From Sciurus carolinensis (taxonomy: Eukaryota > Chordata > Mammalia > Rodentia > Sciuridae): a DNA stretch of 64,000 nucleotides. Positions 1-9,689 of the stretch are shown one piece after another; position 1 is the stretch's first letter, and each line of letters begins with the position of its first letter. The translations under genes and the position numbers were made by a program. The notes beneath the pieces are model-generated. The model saw only the letters and a list, made by a program, of their open reading frames with translations, ran no database searches and was not told where the DNA came from. The stretch is from positions 3,717,241-3,781,240 of the forward strand of contig NC_062213.1 in assembly GCF_902686445.1 (NCBI RefSeq). The letters are read 5' to 3'.

Positions 1-296
1 GTCGGCGTGCTTCGCACACCAGGCTCTCTGGAGTTATGGGTACACGGCAGCCCTTCGGGGTGGGTGGACTCTGAAACCCGCGGAGGAATCTGCACACCCA
101 CCCAGGTCCACCCTGCTCCAGGTCACGGGAGCATGCTTGGGAAAGCAAAGGTTGCGCATGTCGAAGAAACAGACCATATTGCCTTTTCTTGCAAATGAGG
201 TGGAAAATAAATCCTAAAACACACTTTTCAAGAGTCATTCTTTAAACTTTATATATACATGCATATAGAGACTATATTTTTTACTTATACGTTAGA

Positions 297-297
<1 letters not shown>
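1..297. other. Unannotated intergenic sequence
   Basis: Upstream intergenic DNA. An AATAAA occurs at about 206, but no gene end is recognisable. Nothing else seen. Confidence 0.5.

Positions 298-363
<66 letters not shown>
298..363. repeat. (CT)n microsatellite
   Basis: Near-perfect TC dinucleotide run with a single CC interruption near the middle. It produces a chance poly(Arg-Glu) frame on the minus strand. Confidence 0.97.
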
Positions 364-401
364 CAGTTGACTCTAAATTTCCATGTTTAAAAGCACCTTG
401 G

Positions 402-534
402 TGGGCTGGGCTGGGGCTGGGGCTCAGTGGTGGGCGCTTGCCTCGCACGTGTGCGGCACTGGGTTGCGTCCTCAGCACCGCATACAAATAAATAAGATAA
501 AGGTATCGCGTCCATCTACAACTAAATATATACC
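402..534 (+). mobile_element. ID SINE, squirrel tail type
   Basis: tRNA-Ala-like head with GGGGCT repeats, A box (GGCTCAGTGGT), B-box-like GGGTTGCGTCC, AAATAAATAA linker and the CATCTACAACTAAA tail. Flanked by the 13-bp TSD AAAAGCACCTTGG at 389-401 and 535-547. Confidence 0.95.
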
Positions 535-547
535 AAAAGCACCTTGG

Positions 548-766
548 GACGGGGCGCGGCGGGCACACCTGTCCTCCCAGAGGCTACAGAGGCCGAGGCA
601 GGAGGATCGCGAGTTCAGAGCCAGCCTCAGCAGCGTGGGGAGGTCCTGAGCAACGCAGAGAGACCCTGTCTCTAAATACAAAAATAAAAAGGTCTTCGTG
701 GTTTAAACGCCCCTGGGTACAATTCCCCAATTCCCGAAACCCAAAAAAAAAAAAAAAAAAAAAAAA
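548..766 (+). mobile_element. B1-dID dimeric SINE
   Basis: 7SL-like left half (CCTGTCCTCCCAGAGGCTAC...GAGGCAGGAGGATCGCGAG) followed by a diverged ID half (CGCCCCTGGGTACAATTCCC) and a long poly-A. Its 3' TSD (763-776) is a diverged copy of the site reused by the ID element next to it. Confidence 0.9.
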
Positions 767-767
767 G

Positions 768-1300
768 TGCCTCGGGCGGCGTTTGAAACCTCCAGCACTT
801 CCGGTGACGCTGCGCCCGCACCCAGCACCCGCTGGCGGTCAGCCGAAGCCGCGGGGCTTGCGGGAGGCGCCGCCCCGGCTGCACTGGCTCCGCGTCCACT
901 CGGGGGCCAAGGTGGCGCAGGAGCTGCAGGGAGGACCAAATCGGAAGGCTCCGAGGGCAGACGCGTGGGTTCCAGGGAGAGGCGGGCGGGCCTGGACCGC
1001 AGCCCAGCAGCCACGCCTTTCGTGCAGACTGCGCGGGACCAGGGAGGGTGCAGGGCTTAGACCAGGAATCGCAGCCCTCGCGTCATCAGCCCGGCTGGGA
1101 CCACCTGGTGAGAGGGCAGCACTCGGGAGCGCTGGCGTAGAGGCTTGAGGGAATTCAGAGAAGCCCTGCATCTCGGTGACAGACCCTCCTCTGCGCCCAT
1201 CGGACCTTGAGGGCACAGACCTCTCCAGAGTTGACGCTGCAAATCGAAAATGGGGACAGAATGATGAAGGACCCCGACGACGCCCAGCGGCGACTCATGG
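768..1300. promoter_or_regulatory. Upstream CpG-rich patch, candidate orphan CpG island
   Basis: Single-copy, GC- and CpG-rich DNA unlike its surroundings, about 9 kb upstream of AGO2. It contains a donor-like CTG|GTGAGAG with GT at 1108-1109 on the + strand. Open frames on both strands are consistent with base composition alone, and none resembles a known protein. It could be a promoter or first exon of an unannotated non-coding transcript, or an enhancer-associated island. Confidence 0.45.
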
Positions 1301-1330
1301 GAGAAGGCGGTTCTTTAAGAGATGTGCTTG

Positions 1331-1385
1331 CAGGGCTGGGGTGGGGCTCAGCCATAGAGCATCTGCCTAGCGTGGCCGGGGCAGC
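1331..1385 (+). repeat. Degenerate ID fragment
   Basis: GGGCTGGGGTGGGGCTCAGCCATAGAGCATCTGCCTAGC resembles the head of an ID element; the B-box half is missing. Confidence 0.55.
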
Positions 1386-1504
1386 AAAGGAAGAGAGCGA
1401 CGCGTGTCCAACCACATTCTACTTTTCAGGATGAATCATGGTTATCCAGAAGCTGACGTGTCTGCGTCAGCTGTGTACTGCTGATAATAAACAAGACGTT
1501 CTTT

Positions 1505-1650
1505 CCCGGTACTGGGATTGAACCCAGAGGCCCTCTACCACGGACCCACATCAGGGTCTGGGTAAGTTGCCCAGGCTGACCTCAAACTTGAGTGCTCCTG
1601 CCTCAGCCCCCCAGTCTCTGGGATTACAGGTGTGCAACACCAGGTCTGGA
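1505..1650 (-). mobile_element. B1-dID SINE (minus)
   Basis: Reversed ID half (GTACTGGGATTGAACCCAG) followed by reversed B1 (CCTGCCTCAGCC, GGGATTACAGGTGTG). Internally deleted. Confidence 0.85.
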
Positions 1651-2286
1651 AAGGATTTTTCTCTAACAGTTGGAGCTTTGCAGGAAATCAAACAATTTTG
1701 AGATTTCCATTTACAGATACTCCCCCCATGCTGGAGATGGAAGCCAGAACCTTGGAGCCCTCTGCAGCCCAGCCATGTCCCAGACCCTACATCCAGTTCT
1801 ACTGCAGAGGAAGTATGTAGAGGGAAGCAACAAGACTTTTAAACATAAAATATCACCTGAGGATAAATACCTACAGAAGAATTAAAATGCAGTGTGGGTT
1901 CCAGGAGCACAGGATGTCTCATGTCTGCAGCCTGTGCTATTTTGAAAGGGCTATGAGGGACATCAGATCGATGTGGTATTTATATCCCATCTGGTTACAT
2001 TCTTTAAAGTGATATGACAGTTTTGCTTTTAAGTGTCAATATTTACAATATGCCAGAAGTTGCATTCTTTGTAACTACTTAAGCTTCTGTAATTTAGGTG
2101 GCAACTTAATGTGTCGGGGTGGAATTTTTCAGATTGTAGGGTTTTATGAACAAGATTGTTTGAAGACTGCTGATGCCACCTGCTTTCAATGACTCTTATG
2201 GTCAGAAGGCACCAGAGACCAACCTCAGGGTCCCTTGGTGTGATGGTCCCACTGTGCCTCTTGGGAGGTGGCTGGTGCCACACTTC

Positions 2287-2365
2287 AGACCAGCCTACTG
2301 GGTTCGAAGCCTGCTGTGTGGACTCCCAGCCTCAGTTTCCCATCTGTAGGGTGCGGGTGAATGTG
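2287..2365 (+). repeat. MIR-like fragment
   Basis: ACTGGGTTCGAAGCCTG and CCTCAGTTTCCCATCTGTAG match the MIR core and its 3' flank. Confidence 0.5.
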
Positions 2366-2614
2366 GAATTCGTGCAGGGCCTAGAGCAGGCACGTGGGCC
2401 AGCAGAAGCACACCGTGCCAGCGTCTCCTAACGGGGCCAATGATCCTACAGGCTGTCAGGTTACTCCTGTCAGGGAACCATTCTTGGTCTGCTTTTTCAG
2501 GAAACAGAGCAAGATTCTTCCCTTCTAGGTGTAAGGGCCCAATAAGAGGCCTTGGTATGTTTGGGCTGAAACGAAACATCATAGACTTGAGTGGCTTACA
2601 AACAAGAGAAATCA

Positions 2615-2744
2615 GGGCTGCCAGGGTGGGGGGTGCCCCTCTAGTCCTGGGCACTCAGGAGGCTGAGGTGCAAGGATTGCTTGCACGCAGGACTTTGAGG
2701 CCAGCCTGGAAAGCACAGCAAGAACCCCATCTCAGAAAAATAAG
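2615..2744 (+). mobile_element. B1 SINE
   Basis: GGCACTCAGGAGGCTGAGG, CCAGCCTGGAAAGC and CCCCATCTCAGAAAAATAA mark a 7SL-derived element. It is followed by a GGGA/GGAA purine tract to about 2790. Confidence 0.85.
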
Positions 2745-2798
2745 GGGGAGCGGGAGGGAAGGAGGGACAGAGGGAAGGAAGAGGAGAAAACAAAATCA

Positions 2799-2890
2799 GG
2801 GCTGAGCAGGTAGCTCAGAACAAGGACTTTGCCCCATACATGCGAGGTCCTTACTTGGAGTTCTAGCACCGCCAAAACCAGAACATCAAA
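2799..2890 (+). mobile_element. Degenerate ID SINE
   Basis: GGGCTGAGCAGGTAGCTCAG head and GAGTTCTAGCACCGCCAAAA end; the B box is degraded. Confidence 0.75.
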
Positions 2891-3380
2891 ACGGATTTTC
2901 ACAGTTCTGGAGGCTGGAAGCCCAAGATCAAGGAAGGGCAGATTCAGGGCCTGACAGGTTGCCTCCCGGTCACAGATGGTGCCTGGGGCTGTATCATTGC
3001 CTACTGGGTCCCTGGGTCTCTCTTAGCAGGGCACCAGCCCCGCTGACTGACCAAGGCCCTGCCTTGTCCTCACCACCTCCCAAGCCCCCACATCCTAACA
3101 CTGTGGGAATCAGTCCTCAGCATAGGAATTGAGGGCACACATGCATTGAAACAGCAATGCCCGCCACCCGTCCACGGACTCAGTTCAGAACTCAAATTTT
3201 CCTTAATATGGGGTTGCACTTCCTTTTGATGAATAAAGTTCTTAATGAACTCAAATTTTTCTTCACAGTACTCTTCTTTTGTCTTAAGAAGTTTGCACTA
3301 TATTCTCAGTGTGAGATACTCCAAGATGAAATTTATTTTGAGATGATCACAGATTCACGTGCAGGGCTAAGAAATAACAA

Positions 3381-3570
3381 TTACTTCGCACACGCCTGTA
3401 ATCCCAACAGCTCAGGAGGTCAGGCAGGGACGATCGCAAGTTCAAAGCCAGCCTCAGCAAAAGCGAGGCAATAAGCAACTCAGTGAGATCCTGTCTGTAA
3501 TGAAACACAAAAAAGGCTGGGGAGGTGGCTCCGTGGTCGAGGGCCCCCGAGTTCACCCTGCTCCTGACGA
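3381..3570 (+). mobile_element. B1-dID SINE, 5' truncated
   Basis: CACGCCTGTAATCCCAACAG through GATCCTGTCTGTAATG (B1), then GGCTGGGGAGGTGGCTCCG (ID half). Confidence 0.88.
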
Positions 3571-3586
3571 GGACTGCTCTCATTCT

Positions 3587-3902
3587 GCCAGGTGTGGTGG
3601 CCACCCCCGTGAGCCCAGCGACTCTGCTCCAGAAGCTGATGCAGGAGGATCCCAATTTCAAGGGCAGCCTGGGCAACTTGGCAAGAACTGACTTAAAATT
3701 TAAAAAGTTGGGGCTAGGTTGTGGCTCAGTGCATGCGACCACTTGCCTAACATGTGTGAGACACTGAGTTTGATTCTCAGCACCGCATATAAATAAATAA
3801 AATAAAGGTCCAGTGACAATTAAAAATAAAAAATAAAACCTTACGAGGACTGGAGGTAGCTCAGCAGCAGAGCGCCCCTGGTTCAATCCCAGAACCAAAA
3901 AG
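3587..3902 (+). mobile_element. B1-dID SINE split by a later ID
   Basis: The B1 half is 3587-3701 (GCCAGGTGTGGTGG start) and the matching dID half is 3845-3902 (CTGGAGGTAGCTCAGCAGC...GGTTCAATCCC). The gap is a complete ID element. Confidence 0.8.
3707..3840 (+). mobile_element. ID SINE inserted in a B1-dID
   Basis: GGGGCTAGGTTGTGGCTCAG head, GTTTGATTCTCAGCACCGC B-box side, AAATAAATAAAATAAAGGTCC tail. It lies between the two halves of an older dimeric SINE. Confidence 0.9.
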
Positions 3903-3962
3903 GAAGGAAGGAAAGAAGAAGAGAGGACCGGAGGGAAGGAAGAAGGAAGGGAGGAGGGGAGA
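3900..3962. repeat. GGAA-rich purine tract
   Basis: AAGGAAGG/AAGAAGAG repeats directly after the SINE poly-A; a microsatellite grown from a SINE tail. Confidence 0.85.
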
Positions 3963-4527
3963 TGCTTTACTCAGCTCCCCAGTGCTGACATCTGCAAAAG
4001 CACAGGACAATAGCACGACCAGGGCGGTGACATCCCCACTCCAGAGGTGCCCACCCCCTCTCCTCAAGGGTCCCTCACAGGTCCCTTTATGGCCATGCAC
4101 TCCTGCCTCCCCTCCCCCAGCTGCCTCACCCCTGGAAACACTGATCTCTTCTCTGCATTCCTGTAAACTCTGTCATTTCAAGAATGTTACACAAGTGGAA
4201 TCGGCTGCATGTGACCTTTTGGGATTGTTTTCCACCCCGCATAGTTCCCTTAAGCTTCCTGCAGGTGGCTGTGCATTTCAGGAGTTTGTTCTTCCTTTTC
4301 TGAGTCTTGCTCCATGTCACGGATGTGCTACAGTACGCATGAACCTTCACCTATTGAAGGACGCCCAGTTACGTCCAGTTTTAGGCTGCTACAAAGAAAG
4401 CTGCTGAACACACTCATGTGAAGATTTGTGCCTAGACTAAATGACTGGTAGCTTGGGGAATAAGGCAGAGGAGTGCCGCTGCTGGGCTATGGGGGCCGCA
4501 TGTCCAGCTGGTTTCTGCTCTTGTTGT

Positions 4528-4701
4528 GTCCTGGGGATTGAACCTATATCCCCGACCCTTTTTGTTTTTTATTTTGAGACCAGGTCTCACTAAGCTGCTG
4601 AAAGTCTTGCTCAGCTACTGAGGCTGGTCTGGAACTTGGGTCCTCCTGGCTCAGCCTCCCGAGCCATTGGGATCACAGGTGTGCACCTACGCGCCCAGCA
4701 G
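4528..4701 (-). mobile_element. B1-dID SINE (minus)
   Basis: TCCTGGGGATTGAACC (ID half), TTTTGAGACCAGGTCTC, GGCTCAGCCTCCCGAGCC, GGGATCACAGGTGTGCACC. Confidence 0.88.
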
Positions 4702-4853
4702 TTGCTTGCTTTTTGACTGTTGGGGCTTGGTAGTTCTTTCCGTGTTCTGGGTACCATGGATTTTCTGAATAGGTTTGCAATATTTTCTCCCACTCTGTGG
4801 CTTGTCTTTTCATCCTTCACAGAGAAGTTTTCTTTTTTTCTCTTTTCTCTCTT

Positions 4854-4966
4854 TTTAAAAATTTTGAGACAGGGTCTCACTAAGTTGCTGCAGCTGGCCA
4901 GGAACTTGAGACCCTCCTGCCCCAGCCTCCAGAGTGGTGAGTCACAGGTGTGGCCACAGTGCCTGG
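4854..4966 (-). mobile_element. B1 SINE (minus)
   Basis: TTTTGAGACAGGGTCTCAC through GTGGCCACAGTGCCTGG. No ID half. Confidence 0.85.
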
Positions 4967-4983
4967 CTAAAGGCTTTTATTTT

Positions 4984-5140
4984 ATTTTATTTTTATTTAT
5001 TTATTTATTATTTTCACATAAGGGAGTTTATTAAGCAAACAGAGTATCTCCCTGCAGGGTAAGAGACAAAATGAGAGGAAAAGAGAAAGGGCACGAGCTA
5101 GAGAGAGTGGAAGAGCGAGGAGGAGAGAGAAAGCAAGAGA
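4984..5140 (-). mobile_element. Unidentified 157-bp retroposon with 17-bp TSD
   Basis: A perfect 17-bp direct repeat CTAAAGGCTTTTATTTT at 4967-4983 and 5141-5157 brackets this segment within L1 sequence. Read on the minus strand it has a pyrimidine-rich 5' part, an AATAAA followed by CTCCCTTATGTG, then an A-rich (AAAT)n tail. That is the layout of a reverse-transcribed RNA using a real poly(A) signal. It matches neither the ID nor the B1 families here. The source could be an LTR-type transcript end or a cellular mRNA. Confidence 0.75.
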
Positions 5141-5290
5141 CTAAAGGCTTTTATTTTGATGAAGTCCAATGTGTCAAGTTTTCTTTATGGATTGTGCTTT
5201 GCAATCAAGTCTAAAAACTGTCTTATCCTACAACTCAAAGATTTTCTCTATTTTTTGTAAAATCCAAGTCTTTTTTTGTCTGATTTTTAA

Positions 5291-5610
5291 ACCACCAATC
5301 ACAGTGAATTACTTTTCCAGAGTCCATGTTAGTTACATCTTGTGCTCTTCCCTATTTAGAGGGCCTAGAGCAGGCAGCGCCCCTGGGTCTGTGTTCGAGG
5401 CACTGCTGCTCTGTGTGTACGGCCCCTCTCAAGCCCAGAGGTGCCACGGTGCCCCTGGAGCTGGGCAGAGGTAGCCCTGAGGGCGTGCACAAGAGACAGG
5501 CATGTGTTTATGCTAAGTGGTCTCCGGCTCGGTTGCCTTCAGCGTGTAGGTATTGCTTAGATGTATGTTTTGTTCCTACTGTGAGGGAAATATTTTTAGA
5601 ATCGCAACCA
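5291..5610. other. Unannotated intergenic sequence
   Basis: No repeat or gene signature recognised between the L1 remnant and the LTR. Confidence 0.45.
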
Positions 5611-6041
5611 GTTTGTTTTTGTCAGCTTGTTCACAACTGGGACCAAAAGACCCAACAAGAACAATGCAGGGGAGGAAAAGTTTGTCTGAGGCCCGTGGTT
5701 CAGAGGTGTTGGTCCATAAATGACTGACTCCGTTCTGTGTTGAAGGTGGAGACAGAACATCAGGGCAGCAGGATGTGACAGAGGAAGGCCACTCAGGACA
5801 TGGCAATCAGCAGGCAGAGCTCTCCCACCTGGGACAAAATATATGTCCCAAAGCACACTCCCAAGGAAAAGTCTCCTCCGCCACAGCCACCTGCCTGCAG
5901 TCACCACCCAGTTAACCCCTGTCAGGGGACTGATGACGGATCAGGTTATCCTTTCATAACCCAACCATTTCACCTCTGAACTTTCTTGCATTGTCTCATA
6001 CCTGAGCTGTTGGGGGGCACCTCATATCTCAACCATAACAC
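5611..6041 (-). mobile_element. MaLR-type solo LTR (minus)
   Basis: On the minus strand it begins TGTTATGGTTTGAGATATGA and carries blocks typical of ERVL-MaLR (MST/MT-like) LTRs. In + orientation one sees CACCCAGTTAACCCC, TTGCATTGTCTCATACC and the terminal CAACCATAACA. No internal retroviral genes are attached. Confidence 0.6.
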
Positions 6042-6045
6042 AGTT

Positions 6046-6146
6046 TTGTTTTTTTTTTTAATGTGGTACTGGGGATTGAACTCAGGGCCTTGCACATGCT
6101 AGGCAATAGGCAAGTGTTTTAATCACTGAGCTACACCCAGGCCCTC
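6046..6146 (-). mobile_element. ID SINE (minus)
   Basis: Poly-T, GTGGTACTGGGGATTGAACTC, then CTGAGCTACACCCAGGCCC. Confidence 0.92.
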
Positions 6147-6207
6147 AATTATTGAATTTTTATTTCAGAAAAAAAAAAATACTTTTTATTCAAAGAATCT
6201 TGAAGTG

Positions 6208-6390
6208 TGGCCAGTGTGGTAGTACATATCTGTATAATCCCAGAGATTCAAGAGGCTGAAGCAAGAGGATAGCAAGTTCAAGACTGGCTTGGGCAACTCA
6301 GCGAGACCCTGTCTCAAAATAAACAGATGAATAAATAAATACATGGGGTGATGGTGTGGCTCAGTGGTACAGTGCCCCAGGGGAGAATCT
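6208..6390 (+). mobile_element. B1-dID SINE
   Basis: TGGCCAGTGTGGTAGTACAT head, GCGAGACCCTGTCTCAAAAT, AAATAAATAC linker and GGTGTGGCTCAGTGGTACAG ID half, truncated. Confidence 0.9.
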
Positions 6391-6535
6391 TAGAATGGGA
6401 AAGTGGGTCTCAAGAACCCAAGCTCTGTTGCCCAGGTTTACTCCCTGGCCCCTTAAGGTATCCCTTAAGGACGAAAGGACTCTGTGGCTGAATGGACTGG
6501 GGACAGGTTGCACACTTTCTACTATGGCCTAGCGC

Positions 6536-7066
6536 CTGAGGTTTGTTCCCTCAGAAACGCCTACTGACACATAACCCCCAGAGTCGCGTGTTAATAGTGT
6601 TTGGAGGTGATGAGGTCATGAGTGTGGAGCTTCCTGAAGGCATCGGTGGCTTTATGAGAAGATGAAGAGACCAAGCTAGCAAACCTGCACTATGTGGTCA
6701 TGTGATGCCTGTACCATGCCACAACGCAGCAAGAAGGGTCACCGGATGCTGAGCAGATGCTGAGCCACGCTCCAGAACCAGAAGCTAAACAAACCTCTCT
6801 CTCTCTCTCTTTTTTTTTTGGTACCCAGGGGCACTTAGCCACTGAACCACATCCCCAGTCTTTTTTATTTTTTATTTTGAAAAAGGGTCTTGCTAAGTTG
6901 CTTAGGGCCTCATTAAGTTGCTGAGGCTGTCTTTGAACTTGTGGTCCGCCTGCCTCAGTCTCCCAAATTGCCAGGATCACAGATATGCGCACCACATCTG
7001 GCCAAAGCTCTATTCTTTTATAAATTATTCAACCTGTGGTTTTCAGTTACAGCAACAGAAAAGATG
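6536..7066 (+). mobile_element. MaLR-type solo LTR (plus), split by a SINE
   Basis: Blocks TGTTTGGAGGTGATGAGGTC, GAGCTTCCTGAAGG, GAACCAGAAGCTAAACAAACCTC and TTATAAATTATTCAACCTG match the MST/THE1/MT LTR layout, ending in TTACAGCAACAGAAAAGATG. A minus-strand SINE interrupts the pyrimidine stretch. Its orientation is opposite to the LTR at 5611. Confidence 0.72.
6811..7004 (-). mobile_element. B1-dID SINE (minus) inside the LTR
   Basis: GGTACCCAGGGGCACTTAGC, CTGAACCACATCCCCAGTC (ID half), TTGCTAAGTTGCTTAGGGCC, CAGTCTCCCAAATTGCCAGG (B1). Confidence 0.93.
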
Positions 7067-8299
7067 CCATCTCTGTTTCCTTCCTTTCTCTTTGTAGAAG
7101 TATGATTCCTCATACTTTGCTAAAGGCTCGGAGGAGGCCTGCACTCAACAAAGCAGTGTTGTTTGACCAGTGCTTCTCAATTTATTGGTGTCCTAGACCC
7201 TCTTTAATCACGTGCAGAACATCTTTAGGAATGAGGATTCATTCCAGTGCCCACAGTTAGTCTGGGGGTCTACGGGCCCCCAGAGTCAGGGGCTTTGCCG
7301 GACCCTTCTTGCAGACTTGCTTTGTGCTTCCCCTGGTCTTTCCTTCCTCTTTGCTGGATGCACCTAGCTGCCCAGCTGCAGAGCAACCCAGCTCACCTGA
7401 GCTTCCCTGCCTGGGATTGGAGCCCACCGCCTTAACACAGCACCAAGACCCCAAATACAGAGCACACGGTGCAGCAGGAGGAGCTGGCCCTGCAGGCTGT
7501 CGGGAGAGCTGGCGAGCAGGACAGCAGGGTGGGGAAGGGTTCTTGCTGCAAGCAGAGAGGAGGTCGTCCCAGGAGGAGATGGTCACTGACTGCAGGAGAA
7601 AGAAGACAGAGGGAGGGAGCTCCTGGCTCTCTGGTGGATGGTGAATCTGTAGGCCCAGCTGGTGAGAGCGGGTGGGAAGAGGGGCATGCACTTGACTGAA
7701 GCCATGGGCCTAAAGCTCTTCAGAGGGTGGAACTGGGGCTGCAGGAAGGAGTTGACATCTGAGAGAGGATCAGCTGACCAGAGGACGGAAGGCACCTAAA
7801 GAGGCCAGGCCAAGGAGCACCCTCTGACCCAGCGCTGAGAGGCAGGACTGGATCCAGCCACTGCTTTTGCCCTCAGGCTCTGGACGCCAACAGGGAGGCT
7901 GTAATGGCAATGCTTTGCCAGCAGGGGGCTCCAAGTGTCAGCTCTTTGCAGTGAAGCAACACAAGGACAGCTTGAGGAGACAGTATCTTGCTGCCCTCCA
8001 GGAGGGAAGCCTCGCAACAAAGTATCCCATTAAGTTTCTGTTAAGTTCCGACTCCTCCTTTTTTGAGGTCCCAGGAGCAGTTAGGCTTCCAGCGATTTAG
8101 GGCAGAAGCCAGTTTTGTGGGTGTGTGAAGGAGAGAGGTGAGTGGTGGGTGTGTGAGAGTTGGGAATTTATGCGATGGTGTGGTTCATAAATGGGACAGT
8201 GATAACCTTTACGATCAGTTTCAATGTTCTTTGTTGAGAAATATAGCAAAGGTACAGAAGGTACTGTAAAAATGTCAATGTTGAAGTACATAAAAATAC
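7067..8299. other. Mostly single-copy intergenic sequence
   Basis: No recognisable repeat or gene. Open frames here (for example 7257-7691 minus) have no protein-family features and low-complexity composition. Confidence 0.5.
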
Positions 8300-8432
8300 T
8301 GGGGCTGGGGCTGGGGCTGAGTGGTAGAGCGCTTGGCCTAGCACATGTGGGGCCCTGGGTTCCATCCTCAGCACTAAATAAATAAAGAAAGAAAAAGGCA
8401 TTGTGTCCTCTACAACAACAAAAAATATTTTT
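8300..8432 (+). mobile_element. ID SINE, squirrel tail type
   Basis: Three GGGGCT units, GAGTGGTAGAGCGCTTGG, GGGTTCCATCCTCAGCAC and AAGGCATTGTGTCCTCTACA tail. The imperfect flanking repeat GTACATAAAAAT / GTACACAAAAAT supports a TSD. Confidence 0.95.
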
Positions 8433-8639
8433 TAAGAAAGTACACAAAAATGTGTTAAAGGGATGGCTGCAGAATGAACAGCAGGAAGTACTGCTGGCAG
8501 GAACATGCTGGCACCTCCAGAGTCCCCAGGGCCCTGCTCATACCTGCTCTGCCCATCACTCTTATGCTCACCGGTATCCGCCTTGTTTTTCTGTCAACTT
8601 TTTCTACTTGACAATATATTAACCAATGTAGTTTAACTT

Positions 8640-8775
8640 ATAAGGCTTAGAACTTTATGAATGGAGTCACGCAGAAGGCCTGCAGCCTGTTTGCTGAGAT
8701 TCATCTGTGTTGCTGTACTTGCCTGCAGTGGTTGGGTTCCCTAACAGCTGGATTCCATTCTAGCTAGGCTTGATT
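8640..8775 (-). repeat. Possible degenerate L1 3' fragment
   Basis: TTTATGAATGGAGTCACGCAG and GAGATTCATCTGTGTTGCTG loosely resemble reversed old L1 3' sequence. Confidence 0.35.
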
Positions 8776-8897
8776 TTCTCAATGTGCTGCTAGTGAGTAC
8801 CCAGGAGCCTCAGCGGGGTCCAGTCCTGGCTGTGATGAGTAGCACTGCATCCCTATCCAAGATTCCTGGTGCACAGAAACCCATTTACCATGATGCT

Positions 8898-9030
8898 GTT
8901 GTTTGTTTGAGGTGGGGTCTCCCTGTGGTGCCCAGGCTGGTCTCCATCTCTTGGGTTCAAGAGATCCTCCCGCCTCAGCCTCCTGTGCAGTGGGACTGTA
9001 GGTAGGCATGTGCCACCACCTACAGCCATG
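8898..9030 (-). mobile_element. B1 SINE (minus)
   Basis: GTGGGGTCTCCCTGTGGTGC, GTTCAAGAGATCCTCCCGCC, GGGACTGTAGGTAGGCATGT. This is the older 7SL type without an ID half. Confidence 0.82.
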
Positions 9031-9689
9031 ATGACTCATTAGTATCAACCACTGTGTCCATTCGCTCTCCTCCGAGTCTATCTGGAGGGGAGTGCTGGTT
9101 TTCCTGCACTCACTTGAGGCCCTCCTTGAGGACTTGAAGTAACTAACAAACCTACTTGAACTCTTGGCAAGAGGGACGCCTGTTTATCCTTTGACCTGGA
9201 CCCTCAGCACTGGGCATTGCACCTCATAAGCAGATAATACCTGCTTACAGGACAAGGGAAGGAGTTGGCAGAGATGTTCAGAGAGGATGAGCCACTCTGG
9301 ACTGTATTTCACCTTCTGTTTTATGATCACAGATTAGGGGAGAAGGCGGGCAACCACTGTCTGGCTTCTGCTGGACTCAGGGGCAAGTGAAGGACCAGGA
9401 CCATTTGGGTAGGAGGAAAAAGGACTCCAGCGAGTGGGGAAGGTACAAAATGCACAAAGCAGCATGACGGGACCCATGAGGCCGGCCGAGCACAGTGTGT
9501 TGGGTGCTCTGATCGCTGGAGAGGGAGTCTTTGATCTGATCCTTGACAACTGTGAAAATTTCCGAAGACTGACTGTACTTTTTGAGTGCTTTACGCGGAT
9601 TATCTGGGTACTTGGGACGCGCCGGGAGGTGGCAGTGTAGTCGTGTGCTAGGGCCGAGATGCGCTCAAGTTCACGCTCCGGGTCGGGAG
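9031..9689. other. Proximal upstream region of AGO2, repeat-free
   Basis: No SINE, L1 or simple repeat from about 9040 to the CpG island. The block at about 9430-9690 has open frames on both strands and mixed AT/CG composition unlike decayed repeats. It is a candidate proximal regulatory region by position only. Confidence 0.45.

Larger units (their letters stand above)
2556..3150. repeat. Ancient interspersed repeat split by two SINEs
   Basis: GAGTGGCTTACAAACAAGAGAAAT (2589-2612) continues across two SINE insertions into ACAGTTCTGGAGGCTGGAAG at about 2900 and a CACCAG...CCACATCCTAACAC tail, a widespread mammalian repeat whose family name I cannot assign. The interruption fits insertion of SINEs into an older element. 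Confidence 0.5.
4060..5290 (-). mobile_element. Old L1 3' region, antisense, interrupted
   Basis: Blocks at about 4060-4527, 4702-4853 and 5141-5290 match the reversed 3' part of old L1s, for example the ATTTTCTCCCACTCTGTGG block at 4782 and TTTTATTTTGATGAAGTCCA at 5149. Two SINEs and a separate retroposon sit within it. Confidence 0.75.

Noticed and set aside
1..9300. 3' end of PTK2, the neighbour upstream of AGO2 in human
   Set aside because: No PTK2 coding or recognisable 3' UTR sequence was found. In human the gap is larger than the upstream sequence available here.
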